A stretch of DNA of 64,000 bases, from contig NZ_BCVH01000010.1 of the NCBI RefSeq assembly GCF_001591645.1, positions 1 through 64,000 of the forward strand, read 5' to 3'. A program made the position numbers and the translations under genes. The DNA is from Robertmurraya korlensis NBRC 107688. Its GTDB lineage: Bacteria; Bacillota; Bacilli; Bacillales; Cytobacillaceae. The notes under the pieces were generated by a model. That model worked only from the letters and a program-made list of their open reading frames with translations, was not told where the DNA came from and made no database searches. Below, piece after piece: positions 35,201-43,712 of this stretch (the stretch's first letter is position 1; every line of letters starts with the position of its first letter).

Positions 35201-38200
35201 GTAAAGTGCTAGATGCGATTACGGGAGTACCTATCCCTGATGCTTCGATTAAGGTAAATAAAACATATGAAGATGGTGAAATATTTTCGTATCAAGGCAC
35301 TACCGATGCTTTCGGAAACTATATTTTCCCAGTAAAACGTGGAAATACAACATACGATGTGGAAATAAGTGCAAGAACAGTGGTTGATGAAATTCAAGTC
35401 CCGATCACTTTCACACAAAGTGCGCAGGTTGAATTAATACAAAACTCTGAAATTCAAAGAAATGCTGAACGAACTGTCTCAGGGCAATTCTTAGTTGTAA
35501 ATAGAACAACCGGTGCCGTCCAAGAAATAACCCAAGCACTTGGCAATGTAACCATCGTTCCAGAAGTTGAAAATCCAACTGCCAATATACAAATTGCCCC
35601 AACAGTTTCCGGACAATACAAGGTGACAGGTGGGGAAGTTGGCAAAACATATAATGTTCGCTTTACTATTCAACATAACGGTGACATTTTTGCAGGGAAG
35701 AAAGTAGAAATCAAGATTCCTGAAGACGGACAGGCTACGATTTTACCAATCTTAATTGATCCATATGGTACCGTAACGAATGCGAAGACAGACGAAGTGA
35801 TTGATGGGGCAGAAGTTACTCTATATTGGGCTGATACGGAAAGAAACAGACTAGCCGGAAGAGTTGCAGATACAAAAGTAGAATTACCTCTGCTTGAAGG
35901 TTTCGACCCAAATAATAATCAAAACTCTCAGTTCACCTCCAATACAGGCTTTTATGCTTGGATGGTTTTCCCTGAGGGAGACTATTATATCGTCTCGAAT
36001 AAAGAGGGTTATTATAGCTACAGTAGTTTAGAAGAAGGAAGAACTACCCCAGTCAAAGAAGGCGAAGATAGCAATGTAGAAGATGGAATCATACGTGTTG
36101 GATACTCGATCGTGAATTACGATTTCAAAATGGAACCACTTCCTGTGAAGGAGCCAGAAGTTAAAAATGAAGCCCCTGTCGTTACCAATGACGAAGTAAC
36201 TACACGAAAACATACAAAGGTTGATGGAACCGCACATGCTAACGATGCAGAGAAGAACCCATTATCCTACACCCTAGGTACAGATGGACAAAACGGAAAA
36301 GTGACAGTGACAGCTGACGGAGCATGGACATATGAGCCGAACCTAGACTTTGTTGGTGACGATGCTTTCACAATCCTAGTAAGCGATCAACATAATCAAG
36401 CTGTACCTTTAGAGGTTATTGTTCATGTTGTGAAGCCAAACCTCATCATTACTATTGATAGTGGAGTGGAAGATCGTACGGTTGATCGAACCCCGCTAAT
36501 AAATGGAGAAGCATTTGGTATGCTTCAGGGTGAAGTAAGTATTGTAATCAAGGACAAAGATGGTAACACAATTGAGACTGCCAATGTTCCTGTTGAAAGT
36601 GAAAAATGGACATACCAGCTGAAAACCGAACTCTCTCCTGAAGAGTACCTATTGGAAGTTACTCTTGAGGATAATTTTTACAAGGAACAAACAAAGACGG
36701 AGCAAGCTCTCACAATTGTACAAGTTCCATTACAAATTAACTTAACTGCCACGCCGCAATCCGTCTTGGGAGATGGAAAAGCAGAAGTTAATTTAAAAGC
36801 TGTCATCACAGATGAATCAAACGCACCAATTGTAGATGAAATAGTGACCTTTAAAACGGAAATAGGGACCCTGAAGTTAACTTCCGTAACAACAAATGAA
36901 AAAGGTGAAGCAACCGTTATTTTAGTTGCTCCAAAATTAACAGATGAATTGGATTCAATTAGCAATCAAATCACTGTATCTGTCCACAATCCGGACAAAG
37001 GCCTTGTAGATATGGAATCTATTAATCTAGAGTTCATACCTAATAAAGCACCGGTTGTAACAGATGACGAAGTAACCACCTTGAAAAATACGGAAGTAAC
37101 ACGTTCAGCAAAAGTAACTGACAAAGAGAGCGATGCCTTGACGTATAGACTGGGAACTGGTGCAAAACACGGTCAAGTAGCAGTAACCAATTTAGGAACG
37201 TGGATGTATAAACCAACTCGAGATTATGTTGGTGATGATTCCTTTACTCTTTTTGTAAATGATGATTATCATTCAGATGTAGAATTGACAGTCGTGGTAC
37301 ATGTGGCAAAACCAAATATAGCCATCACGATTGACGGTGGAGAAAAACAAACCTTTGTAGACCGAACACCATTGTTAACCGGTGAAGTGAAGGAAACGGT
37401 AGAAGGAAAAGCAACGATTGTTATTCACGATACAAGCGGGGAAATGGTTGAAACGGTTCCGGTGAATATAGTGAATGGCAAATGGTCACATCAAGTAACG
37501 AAAGAACTGATACCTGCTGATTATGCGGTGGAAGTCACGTTAACTGATACGTTCTATAACGAAACGACTAAAGACAATCAAGTGGTAACGATCGCAAACC
37601 TTCCCCTGCAAATCGAACTAACGGCAACACCAAGCTCGATTGTAGGAGATGGAAAAACGGAAGTCTTACTAAAAGCAGTAATTAAAAATAGCCTTGGAGA
37701 ACCAATCGCAAATGAGAAGGTTGTCTTTGATACCGAACTAGGCACCTTAAAGTCAACAGAAGCAACAACCAATGACAAAGGCGAAGCGACTGTTATACTG
37801 GTTGCCCCAGACTTAAGTGGAAACCTGCAGTCCATTGTGAAGAAGGTAACCGCATCAGTTAACAATCCTGACAAGGGCTTAGTGGATTCAAAGTCGGTTA
37901 ATATTACCTTTGTTCCAGCAAGAGTAACAGGCCAAGTCATTGATTCTGTAACGAAAAATCCAATACCAAACGCAACGATTACCATTAAAGAAGATTTTAA
38001 CAAAGATGGTGTCGTGGACTTTCAAACAACTGTTAAAACCAATTCAAACGGTGAATATGATATTGTCGTACCGAAAGGAAACTGGCATTACAAGCTGCAA
38101 ATTACAACGACTATGACCATAGGAGGAGTGGAAGTTCCCGTAACATTTACACAGGATGCGAATGTTGGACAAACCTCTGGAACGGGTGAAGAGTTGAAAT

Positions 38201-39141
38201 CAGAGCATACCGTTATCGGGCAGCTCTTTATGAAAAATGAGGAGTCGGGTAAACCAGAAAGTATTACTTCTATGGTGCCTGGAGCAACGTTTGAGGCGAA
38301 ACTAGTTGGTGAAACTACTAGTAATGTCAACGTAACCATTACTCCAGAGGGTCAATACATCATTACTGGTGGAGAAAAAGGGGAATCTTACACATTTGCA
38401 ATCACGGTTATTGTAAAAGATCAGAATGGCAATGATGTAATTCTCGCCGGACAAAAAATGACAGTAACCATCCCTGAAGATGGGGTTGCTTCCATTGAAT
38501 CGACCTTAATCGATCCATACGGAATTGTTCGAGATCCTGGTACGTTAGAGCCGATTGAAGGTGTTGATATGCAGCTGTACTGGGCTGATACGGAAACAAA
38601 CAGAAGGTATGGCAGGGAACCACATACCCTTGTAAATCTACCTATCTTAGAGGATTTTGCACCAAACCAAAACCGTAATAATCAGTACACAACAAAAGAT
38701 GGACAATATGCATGGATGGTTTTTGCTGATGGAGATTACTATATCATCGCTAAGAAGGATGGATACCCGGTCTATGATAGCCGAATCGAAGGTAGAACGG
38801 TTGAAGCACTTCCTGGCGAAGACAGCTATATTACAAACGGGATCATACATGTTGGACAGACCATTGTTGAATACAATATGAATATGTTCTCTAAACTGAC
38901 TGAAGCGGTAGAAGAACCACCTACTGTTGACGAGTCTCCTACTGAGGAAAGCAAACCTGCTGCTGAGTCTCCAATTGAAAAAGAAACACCTGTGAAAGAA
39001 GAGGGGGCCGCACCAGTTAGTAGCTTACCAATCAAAGTGTTGCCAAAAACAGGTTCTCCTTTTACCACATGGACACTTCTCATGGTAGGAACGGCATTAG
39101 TTGTTCTCGGGCTAGTGGTCAGAGGAAGAAGGAAGGTATAA
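32215..39141 (+). CDS. Giant LPXTG-anchored surface protein with duplicated Ig/cadherin-like modules
   Basis: A 2,308-residue secreted wall protein. Order: signal peptide (cleaved near VVSA, about 32); a beta-rich domain (about 40-235); several Ig-like repeats (about 240-700). Then block 1 (cadherin-like 702-795, Bap-type Ig 795-885, invasin-like Ig 887-990) and block 2 (carboxypeptidase-regulatory-like 993-1085, unnamed 1085-1175, SpaA-like with EVTLYWADTERN 1175-1305). Block 1 recurs at 1317-1608 and 1610-1903, and block 2 at 1902-2225. An acidic Pro/Glu linker, LPKTG (about 2275), a hydrophobic helix and RGRRK end it. ATG 32215 has GAGG six bases upstream. The likely role is adhesion or biofilm. 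A class D sortase follows directly. No enzyme motif seen. Confidence 0.9.
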   Translation: MRKKWLMKVSNILVVCTLLLAPFSNVVSAVSTDTGTPITTQFIPYENSEGQIIFDPTNEPGISPDEVDFTSGSDGRNEVGDKPSFYVYGDSANLYFRMRLLGDPFDRKGGFLSSVWNVDILVDETHRATVGIDGKSPHVDYLFVASPDKENVIQVTKTDSTGMAVPGTSISDAENGHHFLDFKIPISKIKEIIPDLDTSKPNVSFGFSTSKSANLRVINKDGLEAAEQGASVKLVPFGIYKPTISYADVTTYNSLTPTIKGLVTNAVDGSPVTLTIIGINYQTLVSNGEWNVTLASPQNAGTYDTKVKVINEEGNIATASKTINVGTLISIDGPSVEKVYKFPTRIGGKFVNSTGGAKKVKFMVSKVTIENNTEVFTPVPNGSFANIQSNSTTQTWEKTGLTLNPEPGTYLVQAIEDTNGTNLPTANKRFIIVNPLTIETPVIEGSKLVVKGNAEAEETVELFINNETVAYKSAIADSNGRWSVVIDRQLPTGTHTFKASTKDDYNNTVTTGTVSHDVTNITVSIANGDSTVSNDTTPTIYGKASVSNNGTVEVTIDNVLTHTVSVTNGKWRLPLGTALSEGPHTVVATAKEGSLVSASDTQTLLLDLTTTVTLTPPAEFTKTNNTFIGTGEARGVVVVQVDSGPKEIINLGEKINWSYQTGELAYGSHTITVSGMDELGNINQPNGTEAKVTHEFIIVDPTKPTAQDENTYTIKNQTKNGKLAVADQNTESLQYTLKSNGEKGAAMIDSTGNWTYQPNSEQLGEDQFIVEVTNHLGNKTEATVRIQIVELGVNINGLPDIRTDDHQPTFTGTAKKTKNSLLTVHVLKEDGTTITTQEVLMTDDGDWQFDSPILLEAGKYTIKAVIRDTELGSVFEDTKSFSVYDPSYNITLLATPEKVIADGMSRVSLKAVVTDQDMNPVANERVVFTSEQGQLVQTEALTDAYGSATVELITPDYYGQPMSRIVKATASVTNVEKNIDAEAPYFLTFVPAFVKGKVLDAITGVPIPDASIKVNKTYEDGEIFSYQGTTDAFGNYIFPVKRGNTTYDVEISARTVVDEIQVPITFTQSAQVELIQNSEIQRNAERTVSGQFLVVNRTTGAVQEITQALGNVTIVPEVENPTANIQIAPTVSGQYKVTGGEVGKTYNVRFTIQHNGDIFAGKKVEIKIPEDGQATILPILIDPYGTVTNAKTDEVIDGAEVTLYWADTERNRLAGRVADTKVELPLLEGFDPNNNQNSQFTSNTGFYAWMVFPEGDYYIVSNKEGYYSYSSLEEGRTTPVKEGEDSNVEDGIIRVGYSIVNYDFKMEPLPVKEPEVKNEAPVVTNDEVTTRKHTKVDGTAHANDAEKNPLSYTLGTDGQNGKVTVTADGAWTYEPNLDFVGDDAFTILVSDQHNQAVPLEVIVHVVKPNLIITIDSGVEDRTVDRTPLINGEAFGMLQGEVSIVIKDKDGNTIETANVPVESEKWTYQLKTELSPEEYLLEVTLEDNFYKEQTKTEQALTIVQVPLQINLTATPQSVLGDGKAEVNLKAVITDESNAPIVDEIVTFKTEIGTLKLTSVTTNEKGEATVILVAPKLTDELDSISNQITVSVHNPDKGLVDMESINLEFIPNKAPVVTDDEVTTLKNTEVTRSAKVTDKESDALTYRLGTGAKHGQVAVTNLGTWMYKPTRDYVGDDSFTLFVNDDYHSDVELTVVVHVAKPNIAITIDGGEKQTFVDRTPLLTGEVKETVEGKATIVIHDTSGEMVETVPVNIVNGKWSHQVTKELIPADYAVEVTLTDTFYNETTKDNQVVTIANLPLQIELTATPSSIVGDGKTEVLLKAVIKNSLGEPIANEKVVFDTELGTLKSTEATTNDKGEATVILVAPDLSGNLQSIVKKVTASVNNPDKGLVDSKSVNITFVPARVTGQVIDSVTKNPIPNATITIKEDFNKDGVVDFQTTVKTNSNGEYDIVVPKGNWHYKLQITTTMTIGGVEVPVTFTQDANVGQTSGTGEELKSEHTVIGQLFMKNEESGKPESITSMVPGATFEAKLVGETTSNVNVTITPEGQYIITGGEKGESYTFAITVIVKDQNGNDVILAGQKMTVTIPEDGVASIESTLIDPYGIVRDPGTLEPIEGVDMQLYWADTETNRRYGREPHTLVNLPILEDFAPNQNRNNQYTTKDGQYAWMVFADGDYYIIAKKDGYPVYDSRIEGRTVEALPGEDSYITNGIIHVGQTIVEYNMNMFSKLTEAVEEPPTVDESPTEESKPAAESPIEKETPVKEEGAAPVSSLPIKVLPKTGSPFTTWTLLMVGTALVVLGLVVRGRRKV

Positions 39142-39143
39142 AG

Positions 39144-39710
39144 TTGAGGAAATGGATCGGAAATGTACTGTTAGCATCTGGGGTATTTGTTATTGCTTAC
39201 GTAGGTTTTCAACATGGATACAAGCTCTATCTTGAGAAAAAAATACTTTCAGATACAATCGTCACAGCGGAGGCGCTATTGCCTCCAGGTGTTGACGCGA
39301 ATCAAGAGGGTGTACCGAACGATATGAGGATCGTTATTCCAAAGCTTTCGCTCGATGTTCCCGTATTAGAGGGAGCAACAAAGGATAATCTCCGAGTTGC
39401 GGTTACTCACCTAGAAGGAACTGGGCGAGTAGGTATAAAGGGGGAAAACAGTGTCATCCTCGGACATCGCTCGTTTGTCACGGGTGAGTTCTTTAGTGAG
39501 CTTGATAAACTTCAAAAAGGAGATACGTTTTCTATTACCTCCTCCTCAACTGAGTTTGAGTACGAAGTGGTCGACCAGAAGATTATTGACCCAAGTGATT
39601 TGAGTGTGCTTTCTACCATACCAGAGGAGTCCCTTGTTACACTTATCACCTGTCACCCGAGGTATTCAAGTAAGCAACGACTCGTCGTTATTGCCAAGCA
39701 AAAAGGGTAG
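39144..39710 (+). CDS. Class D sortase
   Basis: A 188-residue transpeptidase with one N-terminal membrane helix (about 5-23) and a sortase barrel. The catalytic His is in SVILGHRSF (about 113), the Cys in TLITCHPRYSS (about 167), with the catalytic Arg in KQRLVVI (about 180). TLITCHP and the size fit class D (Bacillus YhcS-like). It starts with TTG two bases after the surface-protein stop, with GGAAGG upstream, so the two are co-transcribed. It probably attaches the LPKTG protein to peptidoglycan. Confidence 0.9.
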   Translation: MRKWIGNVLLASGVFVIAYVGFQHGYKLYLEKKILSDTIVTAEALLPPGVDANQEGVPNDMRIVIPKLSLDVPVLEGATKDNLRVAVTHLEGTGRVGIKGENSVILGHRSFVTGEFFSELDKLQKGDTFSITSSSTEFEYEVVDQKIIDPSDLSVLSTIPEESLVTLITCHPRYSSKQRLVVIAKQKG

Positions 39711-39718
39711 AATAGAAA

Positions 39719-39762
39719 AGTCAGTGTATGGAGGGAGATTATCTAACATACACTGGCTTTTT
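39719..39762 (+). terminator. Terminator after the sortase gene
   Basis: Stem AGTCAGTGTATG/CATACACTGGCT with a T-rich tail, 9 bp after the stop. Confidence 0.82.
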
Positions 39763-39834
39763 AATATTTTTATAGTGATAGTAGTTTGCCGTTTCCAATT
39801 TGTCACAATGGAAAAATTAATGTCAGAGATTGCC

Positions 39835-39863
39835 TTGTCATTCCCTAGTTACAAGATTAGTAT
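39835..39863 (+). promoter_or_regulatory. Promoter of the cbiB operon
   Basis: TTGTCA (39835-39840), a 17-bp spacer and TAGTAT (39858-39863), about 30 bp before the cobalamin aptamer. Confidence 0.7.
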
Positions 39864-39889
39864 TAAGATATGAAAAGTATATATTGAGC

Positions 39890-40085
39890 AAGAGTAGGCG
39901 CACTTCTTTTTAAGAAGTCTAGGGAAGTTGGTGAAAGTCCAACGCGGTCCCGCCACTGTAAATGGGAGCATACTGTAAGGAACCACTGTGCAACAGTTGA
40001 TTGCATGGGAAGGTACAGAAAGCAATGACCATGAGCCAGGAAACCTGACTATATCTTGACACCGTGTACCTACGAGGATAGGTGG
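39890..40085 (+). ncRNA. Cobalamin riboswitch 1
   Basis: Conserved elements occur in order: GGGAAGTTGGTGAAAGTCCAACGCGG, then the B12 box CCCGCCACTGTAA, GGGAAGG, ATGAGCCAGGAAACCTG, and a closing ACCTACGAGGATAGGTGG. These are the B12-riboswitch signature, reported here in pieces. It lies between a promoter and a terminator before cbiB, so adenosylcobalamin should terminate transcription of the salvage operon. Confidence 0.95.
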
Positions 40086-40122
40086 TGTGGTCGGTTTCTT
40101 ACATAAGGAAGAAGCTTATTCC

Positions 40123-40153
40123 AACATCTCCATATCTATATGGAGATGTTTTT
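40123..40153 (+). terminator. Riboswitch 1 expression-platform terminator
   Basis: AACATCTCCATAT pairs with ATGGAGATGTT, followed by TTTATTTT, 24 bp before cbiB. Confidence 0.9.
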
Positions 40154-40176
40154 ATTTTGCCTAGGGAGGGTTACCC

Positions 40177-41142
40177 ATGTTTCTTCAACATCTATTGGCA
40201 ATGACAATTGCTTATTTTATCGATTTACTTCTCGGTGATCCTGTCGATTGGCCGCATCCGGTGAAATGGATTGGGACAATGATTTATAAGCTTGAGAAGA
40301 AGTGGAATAAAGGAACACAGAAAAAGTGGAAGGGAGTTGCTATGGTGGTCACGCTTCTCCTGCTCGTCGTGGGGATAACATTACTAATTACGCTGCTAGC
40401 TTATCAAATTCATCTTATAGTTGGGATTGTGGTTGAAGCAGTGATTATATGGACGACGATTGCTCAAAGAAGTTTAAAGGAAGCCGCCATGACGGTGTAC
40501 GAACCGTTAAAAAAGGGGGACATCACCGAAGCGCGTCACAAGCTATCGTATATCGTAGGCCGTGACACCGATCAGCTCGATGAACAGGGAGTGGTTCGCG
40601 CAACGATTGAAACGGTCGCAGAAAACACAAGTGACGGGGTAACAGCTCCGCTTTTTTGGGCGTTCATCGGTGGTGCACCGCTTGCGATGTTGTACCGGGC
40701 AGTAAATACTTGTGATTCCATGGTTGGTTATAAAAATGAAAAATTTATGGAGTTTGGCTGGGCATCAGCAAAACTAGATGATTGGTTAAATTTGATTCCA
40801 AGTCGCCTAACCTCCATCTGCATGTTGATCAGCAAAAAGCCAGTTCAATCGAGTGTTAGAGAGTCAGCTAAAATTGTTCTTCGTGATGCAAAAAAACATC
40901 CGAGTCCAAACAGTGGATGGGGAGAAGCAGCGGTAGCTGCCCTACTTGGGATCCAGCTTGGAGGCATCAATTTTTACAAAGGCATCCGCTCTGATCGAGC
41001 CAAAATGGGAGAACCCCATTTTCCTGTTACAGGAGAGCATATTTTACAAACAAACGGCATTTTAACTCGAACGGTCCTTACATTTTTACTTCTATTATGG
41101 ATTGGAGGGATGATCGTTGAAATGGCCTACGCACGGATCTAA
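40177..41142 (+). CDS. cbiB: Adenosylcobinamide-phosphate synthase CbiB
   Basis: A 321-residue membrane enzyme that joins adenosylcobyric acid to (R)-1-amino-2-propanol O-phosphate. The family motifs DLLLGDPVDWPHPVKWIG (about 17-34), ETVAENTSDGVTAPLFWA (about 147), YRAVNTCDSMVGY (about 171) and NSGWGEAAVAALLGIQLGG (about 247) are all present, with 4-5 membrane spans. GGGAGGG precedes the ATG. It is first in the operon after cobalamin riboswitch 1 and overlaps cobD by 26 bp. Confidence 0.95.
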   Translation: MFLQHLLAMTIAYFIDLLLGDPVDWPHPVKWIGTMIYKLEKKWNKGTQKKWKGVAMVVTLLLLVVGITLLITLLAYQIHLIVGIVVEAVIIWTTIAQRSLKEAAMTVYEPLKKGDITEARHKLSYIVGRDTDQLDEQGVVRATIETVAENTSDGVTAPLFWAFIGGAPLAMLYRAVNTCDSMVGYKNEKFMEFGWASAKLDDWLNLIPSRLTSICMLISKKPVQSSVRESAKIVLRDAKKHPSPNSGWGEAAVAALLGIQLGGINFYKGIRSDRAKMGEPHFPVTGEHILQTNGILTRTVLTFLLLLWIGGMIVEMAYARI

Positions 41143-42196
41143 TCCTCAATTTTTATATGGAGCACTACATCTCGATATGCCAGAATCAGTCATTGACTTT
41201 AGTGCCAATATTAACCCGCTTGGTCCACCAGCTATAGTAAAAGACAGGTGGAATGAACTGTTTCCGCTTGTATCGGATTATCCAGATCCGACGGCGGCGA
41301 GGCTTACAGAGTTGATTGCCACAAAAGAGGGTGTATGTGAAAAGCAAATCCTAGTTGGTAACGGAGGGGCGGAGTTAATATCTTTAATCGGGCGAATATT
41401 GTCTGGTAAAAAAGCTCTTATCGTTCAACCAGCCTTTTCCGAATACGAAGAAGCGTGCCGAGTCAATCAATGTGAGGTGCGCTATCACCTAATGGATGTG
41501 GAAAGCTGGGAACTACGCCTAGAAGATTTACTTGTGGACCTACGTGAGGTTGATGCAGTATTTTTATGCAATCCAAATAATCCATCAGGAATGTTTTTTC
41601 CGAAACAAACGATTGAACTTCTTGCTCGTGAATGTGCAAAATATGAAACCATGCTTATCGTCGATGAGGCCTTTTACGACTTTGTGGTAGAGTACGAATC
41701 AACCGTTTCCTGCCTTCAATCCTGCGAGAACATGATCATTCTTCGTTCGATGACAAAAATGTACAGCATTCCAGGGATACGCCTTGGGTACATAATGGCA
41801 AATGAAGCCATGCTTTCAAAGCTAAGGTCTAATAAACCGCACTGGAGTGTTAATGCGATAGCCATGAAGGTTGGGGAATGGTGTTTGTCAGAAGAAGAAT
41901 ATGTAGAACAAACCATTCATTTAATAAACAATGAACGGGAAAGGCTAATGTCTTTTTATCATGAAAATGAGTTCTTTTACTCCCCTACAAACGTAAACTT
42001 TTATTTATTAAAAGATGCCAAAGTACACGATCAATTTCCCTTTTTCCTTTTTTTAATGGAAAAGGGGATGATTCCAAGGCATACAATGAATTTTCCTGGA
42101 CTTGACGGAAAATGGCTGCGACTGGCAATTAAGGGGCCGACCGAGCATGAAAGGCTATTAGAGGTGATGAAGGAATGGCGGAAGGTGGACAGCTGA
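41117..42196 (+). CDS. cobD: L-threonine-O-3-phosphate decarboxylase
   Basis: A 359-residue fold-type I PLP enzyme making (R)-1-amino-2-propanol phosphate for the nucleotide-loop linker. FSANINPLGPP (about 28) and the NPNNPSG motif (about 153) mark the family. The PLP Lys lies in LRSMTKMYSIPGIRLGY (about 215), and VDEAFYDF carries the PLP-interacting Asp. It starts with TTG eight bases after GGAGGG, inside the end of cbiB. The name follows the Salmonella convention (the Pseudomonas homologue is CobC). Confidence 0.93.
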   Translation: MKWPTHGSNPQFLYGALHLDMPESVIDFSANINPLGPPAIVKDRWNELFPLVSDYPDPTAARLTELIATKEGVCEKQILVGNGGAELISLIGRILSGKKALIVQPAFSEYEEACRVNQCEVRYHLMDVESWELRLEDLLVDLREVDAVFLCNPNNPSGMFFPKQTIELLARECAKYETMLIVDEAFYDFVVEYESTVSCLQSCENMIILRSMTKMYSIPGIRLGYIMANEAMLSKLRSNKPHWSVNAIAMKVGEWCLSEEEYVEQTIHLINNERERLMSFYHENEFFYSPTNVNFYLLKDAKVHDQFPFFLFLMEKGMIPRHTMNFPGLDGKWLRLAIKGPTEHERLLEVMKEWRKVDS

Positions 42197-42783
42197 TTTT
42201 TATCAGTGGTGGTGTTAGAAGTGGAAAAAGCAGTTTTGCAGAGAAAACAGCGATGAGTCTTGCAAAGAGTACCCATGGTAATCTCCATTACATTGCCTCT
42301 GGAGTGGCCTTTGATGCGGAAATGAAGGATCGAATCAATAGGCATCAAGTGCAAAGAAATGAAGGCGAGCAACAATGGACAACATGGGAGGAGCCCTATT
42401 TTTTACATAAGCTATCAACTGCTTTTCAATCAAATGATATTGTGCTCTTTGATTGCCTAACCAATCTATTAAACAACCGTTTGTTTCAAACCGAGGAGCG
42501 GCTGATGGATCCATCTTTTCATGAGGAAATCAAGAAATCGATTATGGATGGCATTCTCACTATACAAAAGAACTGCCATACGCTCATCGTTGTTAGCAAT
42601 GAAATCTTAAATGAACCGATATTCTCAAATGACCTTGTGCTCGTGTATGCAAAGCTCCTAGGCAGGCTAAACCAACAGGTCGTTTCCACTGCAAAGGAAG
42701 CATATCTCGTTGAAGCAGGGATTCCCATTTGTATGAAAATGGAGGGTGATGACGTTGCATTTTGTAACAGGCGGGGCTTGTAA
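42175..42783 (+). CDS. cobU: Adenosylcobinamide kinase / phosphate guanylyltransferase
   Basis: A 202-residue bifunctional enzyme. It phosphorylates adenosylcobinamide and transfers GMP to give adenosyl-GDP-cobinamide. Walker A is ISGGVRSGKSSFAE (residues 10-23). The Ala-Ser-Gly and DAEMKDRINRHQVQR segment (guanylylation region), VSNE and GRLNQQVVSTAKEAYLVEAG are conserved CobU features. It overlaps cobD by 22 bp and the next, CobU-like gene by about 29 bp. Confidence 0.92.
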   Translation: MAEGGQLIFISGGVRSGKSSFAEKTAMSLAKSTHGNLHYIASGVAFDAEMKDRINRHQVQRNEGEQQWTTWEEPYFLHKLSTAFQSNDIVLFDCLTNLLNNRLFQTEERLMDPSFHEEIKKSIMDGILTIQKNCHTLIVVSNEILNEPIFSNDLVLVYAKLLGRLNQQVVSTAKEAYLVEAGIPICMKMEGDDVAFCNRRGL

Positions 42784-43195
42784 CGGCAAGGCAAATTGGG
42801 TTCGTGCACACTATAGTTTGTGCAAGTATCCACAAGAAAATTGGATAAAGGCTTATGAAACCTCGTTTTATGACTGGCTTAGTGAAGATCCCGCTGCATC
42901 TTTAGTAGTGGTAGAAGGAATCGAGTATTGGATTAGGGAACTATCGCTTCAGTATGAATCGGGCAAAGTAAGAACCATATGGAAAGAGACGCTACAGAAT
43001 TGGGATTGTTGGGAAAAGGATGGTTGGAAGAGAAAAGTCGTTATTATTGGTTCGGATATTACAAGGGGAATTGTGCCTGTTGAAAAAACGGATCGGAAAT
43101 GGCGTGATGATGCAGGATGGACGTTTCAGGATATGGTCCAATTATGTGATCGAGTGGATCACATCTGGTATGGAATTGGTCAACGTATCAAGTGA
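42755..43195 (+). CDS. Truncated/divergent second CobU-like protein
   Basis: A protein of about 146 residues. Its N-terminus HFVTGGACNGKANWV aligns with a CobU P-loop in which the Gly-Lys-Ser end has changed to GKAN. The C-terminal half (SDITRGIVPVEKTDRKWRDDAGWTFQDMVQLCDRVDHIWYGI) keeps the CobU/CobP GIVP...R..RD..G...Q....D.V pattern, quoted here in shortened form. The middle guanylylation-site region is missing. TTG 42755 lies eight bases after GGAGGG; ATG 42749 is too close. It overlaps cobU. It could be a subunit or regulator of CobU, or a specialised kinase; the function is unknown. Confidence 0.75.
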   Translation: MHFVTGGACNGKANWVRAHYSLCKYPQENWIKAYETSFYDWLSEDPAASLVVVEGIEYWIRELSLQYESGKVRTIWKETLQNWDCWEKDGWKRKVVIIGSDITRGIVPVEKTDRKWRDDAGWTFQDMVQLCDRVDHIWYGIGQRIK

Positions 43196-43220
43196 TGACA
43201 ATTCAAAAGGAGGAAGAAAA

Positions 43221-43712
43221 ATGAAGGTAGTAAAAGTAACATGGATGGCCGTATTTATAGCTTTAACCGTTGTAGGTGGTGCGATAAAAATACCAGCAAT
43301 CATTGGAAGTGTCGCGCTTGATTCATTTCCAGCAATAGTGGCTGCCGCGCTTCTAGGAGGGATTCCGGGTGCAATTGTCGGTGGATTAGGGCATATGGTC
43401 TCTGCGTTAATTGGGGGAATGCCTCTTGGACCGATGCACTTTTTAATTGCGATCGAAATGGCCTTGTTAGTAGGGGTATTTGCTTACTTTTATCATAAAG
43501 GGAGCAAGTGGACTGCCTCTATCTTATTCGTGCTAGGAAATACCTTTGCAGCACCACTGCCATTTATCTATCTCATTTCAAAAGCATTTTATGTAAGTAT
43601 GGTTCCCTCATTACTCATTGCTTCAGTCATTAATACTGTCCTAGCTGTGATTGTCGCTCCTCGCTTAGCTAGTATCATGAAACCAGCAGTGGTAGGGAAA
43701 ATTCAAAAATGA
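43221..43712 (+). CDS. cblT: ECF transporter S component, likely alpha-ribazole transporter CblT
   Basis: A 163-residue membrane protein with about five spans and Gly/Ala-rich helices typical of ECF S components (GGAIKIPAIIGSVALDSFPAIVAAALL). It lies directly before a PurM-like kinase, four bases overlapping, in a B12-riboswitch operon. That is the arrangement of cblT-cblS, described in Listeria and Geobacillus, where CblT imports alpha-ribazole. AAAGGAGG lies ahead of ATG 43221. A longer in-frame reading from 43020 overlaps the upstream gene and has no start signal. A cobinamide or other corrinoid substrate cannot be excluded. Confidence 0.82.
   Translation: MKVVKVTWMAVFIALTVVGGAIKIPAIIGSVALDSFPAIVAAALLGGIPGAIVGGLGHMVSALIGGMPLGPMHFLIAIEMALLVGVFAYFYHKGSKWTASILFVLGNTFAAPLPFIYLISKAFYVSMVPSLLIASVINTVLAVIVAPRLASIMKPAVVGKIQK

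Noticed and set aside
43020-43220. N-terminal extension of the CblT-like gene
   Set aside because: It overlaps the CobU-like coding region in another frame, and AAAGGAGG marks ATG 43221.
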